The notes below the pieces were generated by a model. The model was not told the DNA's origin, did no database searches, and saw only the letters and a list, made by a program, of their open reading frames with translations. This document shows positions 1 to 8,288 of a stretch of DNA of 64,000 nt, in pieces. Source of the stretch: Nocardia suismassiliense (GTDB lineage Bacteria > Actinomycetota > Actinomycetes > Mycobacteriales > Mycobacteriaceae); contig NZ_LT985361.1 of assembly GCF_900269665.1 (NCBI RefSeq), forward strand, positions 8,121,383 through 8,185,382. The letters run 5' to 3'. The stretch's first letter is position 1. Each line of letters opens with the position of its first letter. The position numbers and the translations under genes are program-made.

Positions 1-3000
1 AAGACCACCGCGCGCACGCCGCAGACCACGCCCGCGCCGACCTCCAACGCGGCGCCCACCTCCGGTGCCCCGAAGACGGACGCCCCGGCCGACGAGGCCA
101 AGGTGCTGCGTGGCGCCGCCGCCGCGGTCGCCAAGAACATGGCCTTGTCGCTGTCGATCCCGACCGCGACCAGCGTGCGTGCCATCCCGGCGAAGCTGAT
201 GATCGACAACCGGCTGGTCATCAACAACCACCTGGCCCGCACCCGCGGTGGCAAGATCTCGTTCACCCACCTGCTGGGCTACGCGATCGTGCAGGGCATC
301 AAGGCCTTCCCGAACATGAACCGGCACTTCGCCGAGATCGACGGAAAGCCCAACGCCATCACCCCGGCGCACACCAACCTCGGTCTCGCCATCGACCTGC
401 CCGGCAAGGACGGCAGCCGATCGCTGGTCGTCGCGGCCATCAAGGGCACCGAGTCGATGACCTTCGGCCAGTTCCACACCGCCTACGAGGACATCGTGCG
501 CCGCGCCCGCGACGGCAAACTCACCGCCGACGACTTCAGCGGCGTCACCATCTCGCTCACCAACCCCGGCACCATCGGCACCGTGCACTCGGTGCCCCGC
601 CTCATGCCGGGCCAGGGCGCCATCATCGGCGCGGGCGCGATGGAGTACCCGGCCGAGTTCCAGGGCATGAGCGACGAGCGCATCGCCGACATCGGCGTGG
701 GCAAGCTGATGACGCTCACCTCCACCTACGACCACCGCATCATCCAGGGTGCGGAGTCCGGTGACTTCCTGCGCACCATCCACCAGCTGCTGATCTCCGA
801 CGAGTTCTACGACGAGATCTTCCACGGCCTCGGCGTGCCGTACGAGCCGGTGCGCTGGCGCAAGGACATTCGCGAACGCGGCGTCGACAAGAGCACCCGC
901 GTGCTCGAGATGATCGCCGCCTACCGCAACCGCGGCCACCTGATGGCGGACACCGACCCGCTGCGGCTGGTCAAGGACAAGTTCCGCAGCCACCCCGACC
1001 TCGACGTCACCCAGCACGGCCTGACGCTGTGGGACCTGGACCGCACGTTCAACGTCGGCGGCTTCCACGGCCAGGAGCAGATGAAGCTGCGCGAGGTCCT
1101 CTCGGTCCTGCGCGACGCCTACTGTCGGCACGTCGGGGTGGAGTACACCCACATCCTGGAGACCGAGCAGCTGCAGTGGATCCAGGAGCGGGTCGAGCAG
1201 AAGCACGTCAAACCGACTGTCGCACAGCAGAAGTACATCCTGAACCGGCTGAACGCGGCGGAGGCCTTCGAGACCTTCCTGCAGACCAAGTACGTCGGGC
1301 AGAAGCGCTTCTCGCTGGAGGGCGCCGAGGCCGTCATCCCGATGATGGACGCGACCATCGACCAGTGCGCCGAGCACGGCCTCGACGAGGTCATCATCGG
1401 CATGCCGCACCGCGGTCGCCTCAACGTGCTCGCCAACATCGTCGGCAAGCCGTACTCGAAGATCTTCACCGAGTTCGAGGGCAACATGAACCCGGCCGGG
1501 GCGCACGGCTCCGGCGACGTGAAGTACCACCTCGGCGCGCACGGCACCTACCTGCAGATGTTCGGCGACAACGAGATCGAGGTTTCGCTCACCGCCAACC
1601 CGTCGCACCTCGAGGCGGTCGACCCGGTGCTCGAGGGTCTGGTCCGCGCCAAGCAGGACCTGCTGGACAAGGGCGACGGTCCGGACGGCTACTCCGTCAT
1701 GCCGCTCATGCTGCACGGTGACGCCGCGTTCGCGGGTCAGGGTGTGGTCGCCGAGACGCTGAACCTGTCCGGGCTGCGCGGCTACCGCGTCGGCGGCACC
1801 ATCCACATCGTGGTGAACAACCAGATCGGCTTCACCACCGCGCCGGAGAACAGCCGCTCCACCGAGTACTCCACCGACATCGCGAAGTTCATCGGCGCGC
1901 CGATCTTCCACGTGAACGGTGACGACCCGGAGGCCTGCGACTGGGTGGCTCGCCTCGCGGTCGACTTCCGGCAGAAGTTCCGCAAGGACGTCGTCATCGA
2001 CATGGTCTGCTACCGGCGCCGTGGCCACAACGAGGGCGACGACCCGTCGATGACCCAGCCGTCGATGTACGACGTCATCGACACCAAGCGTTCGGTGCGT
2101 AAGGCCTACACCGAGAGCCTGATCGGCCGTGGCGACATCTCGCTGAAAGAGGCCGAGGACGCGCTGCGCGACTACCAGGGCCAGCTGGAGCGGGTGTTCA
2201 ACGAGGTCCGCGAGCTGGAGAAGTACACGCCGGAACCGAGCGAGTCGGTCGAGGACGACCAGAAGGTCCCGACCACCGTGCAGACGGCCGTGGACAAGGC
2301 TGTGCTGCAACGCATCGGCGACGCGTTCCTGCACGTGCCCGACGGCTTCAACGTGCACCCGCGCGTCAAGCCGGTGCTGGAGAAGCGCCGCGAAATGGCC
2401 TACGAGGGCAAGGTCGACTGGGCCTTCGCCGAGCTGATGGCCTTCGGCACGCTGATCGACGAGGGTCGCGCGGTGCGCCTGACCGGTCAGGACTCGCGCC
2501 GCGGCACGTTCACCCAGCGGCACTCGGTGATCATCGACCGCAAGACGGCCGAGGAGTACACCCCGCTGCACAACATCGGCAGCACCAACCCCGGTTGGTT
2601 CGCGGTGCACGACTCGGCGCTGAGCGAATACGCCGCCGTCGGTTTCGAATACGGCTACTCGCTGGGCAACCCGAACGCACTCGTGTTGTGGGAGGCGCAG
2701 TTCGGTGACTTCGTCAACGGCGCGCAGTCCATCATCGACGAGTTCATCTCCTCCGGTGAGGCCAAGTGGGGTCAGCTCTCCGACGTCGTGCTGCTGCTGC
2801 CGCACGGCCACGAGGGTCAGGGTCCCGACCACACCTCCGGTCGGATCGAGCGGTTCCTGCAGTTGTGCGCCGAGGGCTCGATGACGGTCGCCGTGCCGTC
2901 CACCCCGGCGAACTACTTCCACCTGCTGCGCCGCCACGCGCTGGACGGCATCCGCCGCCCGATGATCGTCTTCACCCCGAAGTCGATGCTGCGCAACAAG

Positions 3001-3465
3001 GCCGTCGTATCGGATCTGAAGGACTTCACCGAGAGCAAGTTCCGTTCGGTGTTCGACGAGCCCGCCTACGAGCAGGGCATCGGCGACCGCAGCAAGGTGA
3101 AGCGGATCCTGATGACCAGCGGCAAGCTCTACTACGAGCTGGCCGCCGAAAAGGCGAAGCAGAAGCGCGAAGACGTCGCGATCGTGCGGATCGAGCAGCT
3201 CTACCCGCTGCCCACCTACCGCCTGAACGAGTCGCTCGACCGCTACACCAACGCGACCGACATCGTGTGGGTCCAGGAGGAACCGGCCAACCAGGGCGCC
3301 TGGCCCTTCTTCGGCCTCAACCTCCCCGAGGTCCTCCCCGACCGCCTCGGCAAACTGCGCCGCATCTCCCGCCGCGCCATGTCGGCCCCCTCCTCGGGTT
3401 CCAGCAAGGTGCACGCGGTAGAGCAAGCAGAGATCGTCGCCGAAGCCTTCGAACCGACCAGCTAA
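1..3465 (+). CDS. kgd: Multifunctional 2-oxoglutarate decarboxylase/dehydrogenase E1 with E2-like domain (5' truncated by window)
   Basis: The frame is open from base 1, so the start lies outside; 1154 residues are visible against about 1230 in mycobacterial Kgd. The first visible residues are an Ala/Pro/Thr-rich linker. A lipoyl-acyltransferase-like (E2) catalytic domain follows, with the TYDHRIIQG active-site motif around residue 242. The thiamine-diphosphate E1 part comes next: MPHRGRLNVLANI, then HGDAAFAGQG with NNQIGFTT typical of ThDP/Mg binding, then a transketolase-type pyrimidine-binding domain (GQDSRRGTFTQRHS) and a C-terminal domain. In this family the protein decarboxylates 2-oxoglutarate and works with DlaT/Lpd in the TCA cycle; the regulator GarA is known to bind it. 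A strong hairpin follows the stop, so transcription probably ends here. Identification is very secure. Confidence 0.97.
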   Translation, partial: KTTARTPQTTPAPTSNAAPTSGAPKTDAPADEAKVLRGAAAAVAKNMALSLSIPTATSVRAIPAKLMIDNRLVINNHLARTRGGKISFTHLLGYAIVQGIKAFPNMNRHFAEIDGKPNAITPAHTNLGLAIDLPGKDGSRSLVVAAIKGTESMTFGQFHTAYEDIVRRARDGKLTADDFSGVTISLTNPGTIGTVHSVPRLMPGQGAIIGAGAMEYPAEFQGMSDERIADIGVGKLMTLTSTYDHRIIQGAESGDFLRTIHQLLISDEFYDEIFHGLGVPYEPVRWRKDIRERGVDKSTRVLEMIAAYRNRGHLMADTDPLRLVKDKFRSHPDLDVTQHGLTLWDLDRTFNVGGFHGQEQMKLREVLSVLRDAYCRHVGVEYTHILETEQLQWIQERVEQKHVKPTVAQQKYILNRLNAAEAFETFLQTKYVGQKRFSLEGAEAVIPMMDATIDQCAEHGLDEVIIGMPHRGRLNVLANIVGKPYSKIFTEFEGNMNPAGAHGSGDVKYHLGAHGTYLQMFGDNEIEVSLTANPSHLEAVDPVLEGLVRAKQDLLDKGDGPDGYSVMPLMLHGDAAFAGQGVVAETLNLSGLRGYRVGGTIHIVVNNQIGFTTAPENSRSTEYSTDIAKFIGAPIFHVNGDDPEACDWVARLAVDFRQKFRKDVVIDMVCYRRRGHNEGDDPSMTQPSMYDVIDTKRSVRKAYTESLIGRGDISLKEAEDALRDYQGQLERVFNEVRELEKYTPEPSESVEDDQKVPTTVQTAVDKAVLQRIGDAFLHVPDGFNVHPRVKPVLEKRREMAYEGKVDWAFAELMAFGTLIDEGRAVRLTGQDSRRGTFTQRHSVIIDRKTAEEYTPLHNIGSTNPGWFAVHDSALSEYAAVGFEYGYSLGNPNALVLWEAQFGDFVNGAQSIIDEFISSGEAKWGQLSDVVLLLPHGHEGQGPDHTSGRIERFLQLCAEGSMTVAVPSTPANYFHLLRRHALDGIRRPMIVFTPKSMLRNKAVVSDLKDFTESKFRSVFDEPAYEQGIGDRSKVKRILMTSGKLYYELAAEKAKQKREDVAIVRIEQLYPLPTYRLNESLDRYTNATDIVWVQEEPANQGAWPFFGLNLPEVLPDRLGKLRRISRRAMSAPSSGSSKVHAVEQAEIVAEAFEPTS

Positions 3466-3483
3466 CAGTTCACCGTTGCCCCC

Positions 3484-3533
3484 GGACGCCGGGTCGAATC
3501 CGCTCCTCCCCGAGCGAATCCGACCCGGCGTCC
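3484..3533 (+). terminator. Rho-independent-type terminator after kgd
   Basis: Two 22-base arms (starting GGACGCCGGGTCG and ending CGACCCGGCGTCC) pair with only two mismatches around a short CT-rich loop. The hairpin begins 19 bases after the kgd stop and is followed by GGCATTTT. Confidence 0.8.
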
Positions 3534-3584
3534 GGCATTTTCCGTGGTCGACAGTGCACAGTGCCGTCAGTAAACTTCGCCACC

Positions 3585-3926
3585 ATGAGCGACGGGGGTA
3601 CGCCGACAACATCCGGCCAGCAGGTTTCGGTCGTTCCCGAGCAAGTGCGTGACGTCGGGAAGTACGTCTACGAGTTGGCCGAGGCTTTGCGATCGGCGTT
3701 GGATGCTGCCGCCAAAGACGTGGACGGATTGACCAACGGAAGCTGGACCGGCGACTCGGCCACCGAGTTCGCCAACGGCTGGACCGACGTGCGAGACGGA
3801 GGCGTTGCGATCATGTCGGCCTTGACCGGCATGGCGGAGAAACTCGGCGTCACCGCCGACACGTATCAGGCTCGGGATACAAACAACGCCGCAGCGCTCA
3901 ACACGTCCACCCTGGACCTGCCATGA
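3585..3926 (+). CDS. WXG100 family protein with YxxxD-type ESX signal
   Basis: A 113-residue predicted helical-hairpin protein. The turn carries the WXG signature (W54-T-G56), and the second helix ends in Y94-Q-A-R-D98, which matches the YxxxD/E general signal of type VII (ESX) substrates. WXG100 proteins are usually exported as heterodimers, and the next gene overlaps this one by 4 bases (ATGA) and encodes a similarly sized partner, so the two probably pair. No ESX machinery gene (eccC, eccD, mycP) lies in the window, so a system encoded elsewhere must export them. I chose the ATG because the protein then has normal WXG100 length and a clean amphipathic start. Family assignment is good; the exact partner and cargo are inference. 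Confidence 0.85.
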   Translation: MSDGGTPTTSGQQVSVVPEQVRDVGKYVYELAEALRSALDAAAKDVDGLTNGSWTGDSATEFANGWTDVRDGGVAIMSALTGMAEKLGVTADTYQARDTNNAAALNTSTLDLP

Positions 3927-4222
3927 GCTCAGAATTCTCGGTCGACTTGGAACACCTCGATCAGATCGTCGCCCGGCTCGCCGGACTGGCCGGATTCGTC
4001 GCCGAGCACCTCGATGAAATCGACGACCGCGTCGCGGCGCTGCACGGCACCGGGTGGGAAAGTGTTGCCGCCGACGCCTATTCCGACGCCCACCGTCAAT
4101 GGGCCACCGGTGCACGCGAATTCGTCGAGGGGGTGCGCGAGATGAGTGATGCGGCGAAAAAGGCGCACGGCCGCTATACCCGAGCGATCGAACTCAACAG
4201 CAAGATGCTGCAAGGGGGCTGA
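3923..4222 (+). CDS. WXG100-like partner protein
   Basis: A 99-residue helical protein in the position and size of the second member of an EsxA/EsxB-like pair. The turn reads GTGWESVAADAY, so the glycine of W-x-G is replaced by serine, and no exact YxxxD/E tail is present (the nearest is Y85-T-R-A-I-E). In known pairs only one partner needs the signal, which fits the upstream protein having it. The start overlaps the upstream stop (ATGA), indicating translational coupling. The gene stops 3 bases before the GTG of the large effector, so all three are one transcription unit. It may also act as chaperone for the downstream effector; that is inference. Confidence 0.8.
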   Translation: MSSEFSVDLEHLDQIVARLAGLAGFVAEHLDEIDDRVAALHGTGWESVAADAYSDAHRQWATGAREFVEGVREMSDAAKKAHGRYTRAIELNSKMLQGG

Positions 4223-4225
4223 GCC

Positions 4226-5515
4226 GTGCGCATCGACTGGCAGACCTACTACGACGCCGCCAAGAAATGCCACGATCTCGCCACCGAACTGCGCCAGGCC
4301 GACAAGCTGGTGCACGACGCCGTCAAAGGCGAGTGCGCAGGCATGGCCGGCGACGCACCCGGCTGCAAAGAATGGGGCGAGAAGTACGACCGCACCGCAC
4401 GCGACACCATGCAGTCGTGCACGAACCTGGCTGATGCCCTCACCAACTTCGGCTACGTGCTGTACGCGACCGGCTACAACTACGGCATCGGCAACAAGAG
4501 CAATCCGCCACCCGCCCGCCCCGATGTTCGCGAGGTACCGCAATACCAGGTCACCATCCCGACCTCGGTGCGCGACAACGGAATCGGCATCGAACACCAC
4601 GGTGGAGTTCAGGAACTCTTCGATCTCTTGATCGCGCAGATCCTGGAGAAGTTCGGAAAGCTACCCAACGGCGACATCAAGAAACTCGAGAAGGCCTCGT
4701 CCACCTGGACAACCTTCGCCAACCACGAGACCGTCACCGGCGCCGCAGCCCGAATCACCACGATCATTGGACTTTTCGACAACATCAAAGACAAGACGAA
4801 CCTCCCCCCGCTGCTGAACCACCTCGAAACTCTGCGCAACGGCGCAACCCAGGTCGCAGCCGCAACCCAAAACCTCGCCGCGCCGGTCGCCGACTACCAC
4901 GCGGGCACCGTCCAAGTCCGCGGAAACATCGAATCCTCGATCACCCAAGCCGAATGGGCCATCGGCCTCACCGTAGTCGCCGCCGCGGCCGCCGCCTTCT
5001 TCACCTTCGGTGGCAGCGCCGCAGCAGGAGCCGGTGGTGTCGGCGTCATAGTCACCAACACCATCAACACAATCCGCACCGTCTACCAGGGCAGCAATCT
5101 CCTCAAAGCAGTAGGCCTGGCCACCGCCGCCGCCGGAGCCGTCGGCGTAATCAAATCCTTCGACAAGGTCCCCGACCTAGGCACCACCCTCACCTCCCTG
5201 GCCTCCATCATCGCGATGCGCGTGCTTATCGATGATTCCGACGACATCAATCCGAGCAATCCCAGCGGTGCATTTACGACAGCTTCGCAAACGACGAAGA
5301 TCAACAAAATTGCCAGCTACTACGATGTTCCGGTGAAGGATGTAAAAGATGCAATCCATCGCATAAAATCGTATAGCGGATGGCGCGGAGACGGCGCCAA
5401 TAGAAACCCAGATGTCGTGGTAGATTTGGAAACTGGAGAGGTCTACGTAAAGAAGCCAGATGGCACCGCCTCCGACGACAGCATCGGTAATATACGCGAA
5501 GAATTGGATAGATAA
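4226..5515 (+). CDS. Large type VII-associated effector with C-terminal polymorphic-toxin-like domain
   Basis: 429 residues. The first ~100 residues are a helical, Cys- and Trp-containing targeting-type domain (CKEWGEKYD near residue 50). The middle is helical and holds two hydrophobic Ala/Gly-rich stretches, about residues 240-275 and 285-305, which could insert into a membrane. The last ~85 residues form a separate small domain with short motifs RNPDVVVD, TGEVYVK and DSIGNI. From memory this resembles RNase-type tips of polymorphic toxins (type 33-like); I cannot verify the family. The DNA for this tip is much AT-richer than the gene body, as expected when toxin tips are exchanged. The gene follows two WXG100 genes and precedes a small gene placed like an immunity gene. 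Start is GTG, 3 bases after the previous stop. Confidence 0.7.
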   Translation: MRIDWQTYYDAAKKCHDLATELRQADKLVHDAVKGECAGMAGDAPGCKEWGEKYDRTARDTMQSCTNLADALTNFGYVLYATGYNYGIGNKSNPPPARPDVREVPQYQVTIPTSVRDNGIGIEHHGGVQELFDLLIAQILEKFGKLPNGDIKKLEKASSTWTTFANHETVTGAAARITTIIGLFDNIKDKTNLPPLLNHLETLRNGATQVAAATQNLAAPVADYHAGTVQVRGNIESSITQAEWAIGLTVVAAAAAAFFTFGGSAAAGAGGVGVIVTNTINTIRTVYQGSNLLKAVGLATAAAGAVGVIKSFDKVPDLGTTLTSLASIIAMRVLIDDSDDINPSNPSGAFTTASQTTKINKIASYYDVPVKDVKDAIHRIKSYSGWRGDGANRNPDVVVDLETGEVYVKKPDGTASDDSIGNIREELDR

Positions 5516-5528
5516 CAGGCGGGCTGAA

Positions 5529-6041
5529 ATGAATCAGGAGATTACGGAATACGAAGACCGGTGGCTGTTGCGCCCTTTGCGGCACAGCCAGGTTACTCAT
5601 ATCGCATGGGGCTCGGACAACTTCGAGCTGTTGCTGGATCCCCCGTTCCGTATCGTCGCCGGTTACAGTGCCGAGCTGTCACCGAGGTCGTTGTCTCGAG
5701 ATGATCCCAACCGACACGTAATCACTCACTGGCCGACAACCGAGGTCGAGCGAAACCTTTCGGCACCAATCGTCGCCGCAGTCTTTTTCAAGGTCGGCAG
5801 CCTACGGCTGGGCTTCCGAAATGGATGGAACATGTTTGTTTCCGACCGACATCCGGACGTTTCTGTTGCAATTTACTCAGACGATACGTTGCTATTTGAC
5901 CGGTCAGGCATAGTAGATCAGACGAAGTATCCCGTTGTTCAGGTTGATCCATGGACCGGAAACCGAATCATAGCGCCACCCTGGCCACCCAAACCGGCCG
6001 ATCTCGACATTGACTACGATTCGGACGATATCAACAGCTGA
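5529..6041 (+). CDS. Putative immunity protein (DUF6188-like), paired with upstream toxin
   Basis: 170 residues, cytoplasmic, no signal peptide. The mixed beta-rich pattern (QVTHIAWGSDNFELLL; LRLGFRNGWNMFV) recalls the DUF6188-like small proteins often found beside actinobacterial toxins; this is recognition from memory. The gene starts 13 bases after the toxin stop and shares its low GC content, so the two appear to have been acquired together. Position, size and composition support an immunity role, but no experiment or profile hit is available. An alternative is a second uncharacterised cargo protein. Confidence 0.55.
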   Translation: MNQEITEYEDRWLLRPLRHSQVTHIAWGSDNFELLLDPPFRIVAGYSAELSPRSLSRDDPNRHVITHWPTTEVERNLSAPIVAAVFFKVGSLRLGFRNGWNMFVSDRHPDVSVAIYSDDTLLFDRSGIVDQTKYPVVQVDPWTGNRIIAPPWPPKPADLDIDYDSDDINS

Positions 6042-6150
6042 TAGCCGAGATCGAGAACGATTTGCTTCGTCGACGACCGGCCTGTCACCACCCGAGATCT
6101 ACACCGAGGCCCAACCGTCCCTAGCGAGCCCGGTTTGCAACGATGTCACG

Positions 6151-7317
6151 GTGCATCCTTTGTTGCGGGCGGCCGTCGTTGCCGCCGTGCTCACGCTGAC
6201 CGCCTGCTCGTCCGAGGATTCGCATCGGCAAGGGGTTGCCTCCGAAATCAAGTCCACGACCGGCAACCGACCTGCGGACCAGCGTGTCGGTGCGCTTGCC
6301 GAGGGGACGCGGATGGCTGAGGCGCTCGTGTTGCCGGCTGAGACCGATCCGGCGCTCGTCTATCCGGGCGTCTCCGGGGTGCTGACCAGGTCGATGCTGT
6401 TGGTCAGTGTCGGGCACAACGATGTCATCCGGGATGCCGCAACGAGGAACGGCCTTTTGACCGGATTCATCACCTCGAGCTCTGATAGACCGGGTACCTC
6501 ATTCAATAAAGTTTTCACACACGGCGTCATGCGATTTCCGGACAAGTCGTCGGCAACCCGCGCCGCCGACGCCCTCGCTCACGCGGCATTGACATCGCGG
6601 GGGATGCTGGAAACGGAGTCGCGCCACGCTGTTTCACTGCCGGACGCTCCTGATACGCAGTTCAGCCTGTACAACCTCCACAGTATTTCCAGTGGAACCG
6701 ACCGCGTCGAAAGTATGGCCTTCACGCCGCATGACAAGTTCGTCATCTTCACCATCGTGTCCGCGAGGACCGAGGCAGAAGCGACGGCGGCGACGATACG
6801 AGCTGCTGACCTGCAACGCCCATTGCTCGACTCCTTCGCTCCTACGGAGGAGTCCAAATTTGCCGAGCTACCCACCGATCCGGCCGGGATGTATGCGCTG
6901 TCCATCGGCGACGAATCCGCCGAGTCCGGTGCTTACGGCCCCCGTGGCGCAGCGCTTTTCGCATACGATCAGCTCAGCACGCTGAAAATATTTCAGGATG
7001 TCGGTATGACGGCCATGGGCGTTCGAGGTACCTATACCTACCGCACCCGTGACCCAGAAGCAGCTCAACAGCTCGCGAACGCATTAGCGGAATCCGCCGT
7101 TCGCTACCGCAGAATTCGGAACGACATGCTCCTCCCCGCGGCGAGCCCATCAGCCGCAGCAGCCTCGCGCTGCTGGTCGATCGCCGGTGCCGGCAGCAAT
7201 AGCTGGCACTGCGTCGTATCGGAAGGCACCTACGTCGGCGAAATCTGGGCCGACAACGAAACCCAGGCGCACGACCTGACGACCGAACAACAGCGCGCCT
7301 TCGCCGCAGCCCGATGA
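6151..7317 (+). CDS. DUF7373-type lipoprotein
   Basis: 388 residues from a GTG start. The N-terminus is a classical lipoprotein signal: a short charged start, a hydrophobic stretch and the lipobox LTAC with lipidated Cys19, followed by SSEDS. The remainder is a secreted two-lobed domain (GTRMAEALVLPAETDP and later ESMAFTPHDKFVIFTI) that I match from memory to the DUF7373 lipoproteins common in nocardiae and mycobacteria. The frame is open upstream, but the GTG gives a correctly sized signal peptide. It lies 109 bases after the putative immunity gene and may or may not belong to that cassette. Function is unknown; the protein should sit on the outer face of the cytoplasmic membrane. Confidence 0.75.
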   Translation: MHPLLRAAVVAAVLTLTACSSEDSHRQGVASEIKSTTGNRPADQRVGALAEGTRMAEALVLPAETDPALVYPGVSGVLTRSMLLVSVGHNDVIRDAATRNGLLTGFITSSSDRPGTSFNKVFTHGVMRFPDKSSATRAADALAHAALTSRGMLETESRHAVSLPDAPDTQFSLYNLHSISSGTDRVESMAFTPHDKFVIFTIVSARTEAEATAATIRAADLQRPLLDSFAPTEESKFAELPTDPAGMYALSIGDESAESGAYGPRGAALFAYDQLSTLKIFQDVGMTAMGVRGTYTYRTRDPEAAQQLANALAESAVRYRRIRNDMLLPAASPSAAAASRCWSIAGAGSNSWHCVVSEGTYVGEIWADNETQAHDLTTEQQRAFAAAR

Positions 7318-7412
7318 TCCATGTGGCCGCGCCCGCCACCCCGGCCAACCACTAGAGCAGGTTCCGCAGTCCAAGACCATTGGGCCAAAGGTGACTTGAC
7401 CTATGGAGCTGG

Positions 7413-7444
7413 CTCTTGACGACGGTTGCAGCGTGCGTCAAGAG
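7413..7444. terminator. Bidirectional hairpin between convergent genes
   Basis: CTCTTGACG and CGTCAAGAG form a perfect 9-bp stem. It lies in the 199-base gap between the end of the lipoprotein gene (plus) and the end of the SDR gene (minus). No gene is seen in the rest of this gap. Confidence 0.65.
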
Positions 7445-7516
7445 GGTGTTTCGTGCGTTGAGTCGTTGTTACGGGGGTTGGGCACCTCGGGGGCTGGAGC
7501 CTGGCGTAGGTAGGGA

Positions 7517-8278
7517 TCAGAGGGCTCCGTATAAACCGCCGGCGTCGATGGGGATTGCGGAGCCGCTGATGTAGGACGCTCGGGACGAGAGTAGGAATTC
7601 AACTACTGCGGCGACTTCCGCGGGGGTGCCGATGCGGGCGGTGGGGTTTTTGGTGCGTAGGTGGGTGAGGAGTTGGATGTGGAGGCCGCCGAGCATGTCG
7701 GTGTCGATGACGCCGGGGCAGACGGCGTTGATGCGGATGTTGTCTCGGGCGTATTCGGCGGCTAAGGCGCGGGTCAGGCCTACTACGGCGTGTTTGCTGG
7801 CGGTGTAGGAGACGGAGAGGCTGTCGGCGGCGCGGAGGCCGGCTACCGAGGAGCAGTTGACGATGGCGCCGGTGGCGTTGGCGGACATTATGCGTAGTTC
7901 GTGGCGGAGGCAGCGCCAGAGACCTTTGACGTTGACGTCGAAGACGGTGTCGAATTGGGCTTCGGTGGAGTCGTGGAAGCGGGCGCCGCGCAGGATGGTG
8001 TCGGTGCCGATCACGCCTGCGGCGTTGAAGGCGCCGGCGAAGTCGGTGGCGTACTTCTCGACGGCGTCGAAGAAGGAGTCGACGTCGGCGGGGAGGGTGA
8101 CGTCGGCGGCGATGAATTCGACGTTGTCGCCGAGCTTTTCGCACAGCGCGTGCCCGGCGGCGCGGTCCCGTCCGCAGAACACGACGTGGTTGCGTGGGTC
8201 GGCGGCGAGCAGTTCGACGGTCGCGGCGCCGATCCCCCTGGTCCCACCGACCACTACGTGAACCGAACGATTTCCCAT
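7517..8278 (-). CDS. SDR-family NAD(P)-dependent reductase of the oxoamine synthase cassette
   Basis: 253 residues, a classical short-chain dehydrogenase/reductase: cofactor motif GGTRGIG (11-17), NAAG (85-88), catalytic serine in NCSS near 143, and Y158-x3-K162. It follows the megaenzyme gene after 10 bases, so the two are almost certainly cotranscribed. The expected product of an alpha-oxoamine synthase is an alpha-aminoketone, and reduction of that ketone to an amino alcohol is the natural task for an SDR here; this is inference. I chose the ATG giving MGNRSVHVV because the longer frame would run into the upstream gene. No signal peptide, so cytoplasmic. Confidence 0.88.
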   Translation of the reverse strand: MGNRSVHVVVGGTRGIGAATVELLAADPRNHVVFCGRDRAAGHALCEKLGDNVEFIAADVTLPADVDSFFDAVEKYATDFAGAFNAAGVIGTDTILRGARFHDSTEAQFDTVFDVNVKGLWRCLRHELRIMSANATGAIVNCSSVAGLRAADSLSVSYTASKHAVVGLTRALAAEYARDNIRINAVCPGVIDTDMLGGLHIQLLTHLRTKNPTARIGTPAEVAAVVEFLLSSRASYISGSAIPIDAGGLYGAL

Positions 8279-8288
8279 GCTGTCCAAC

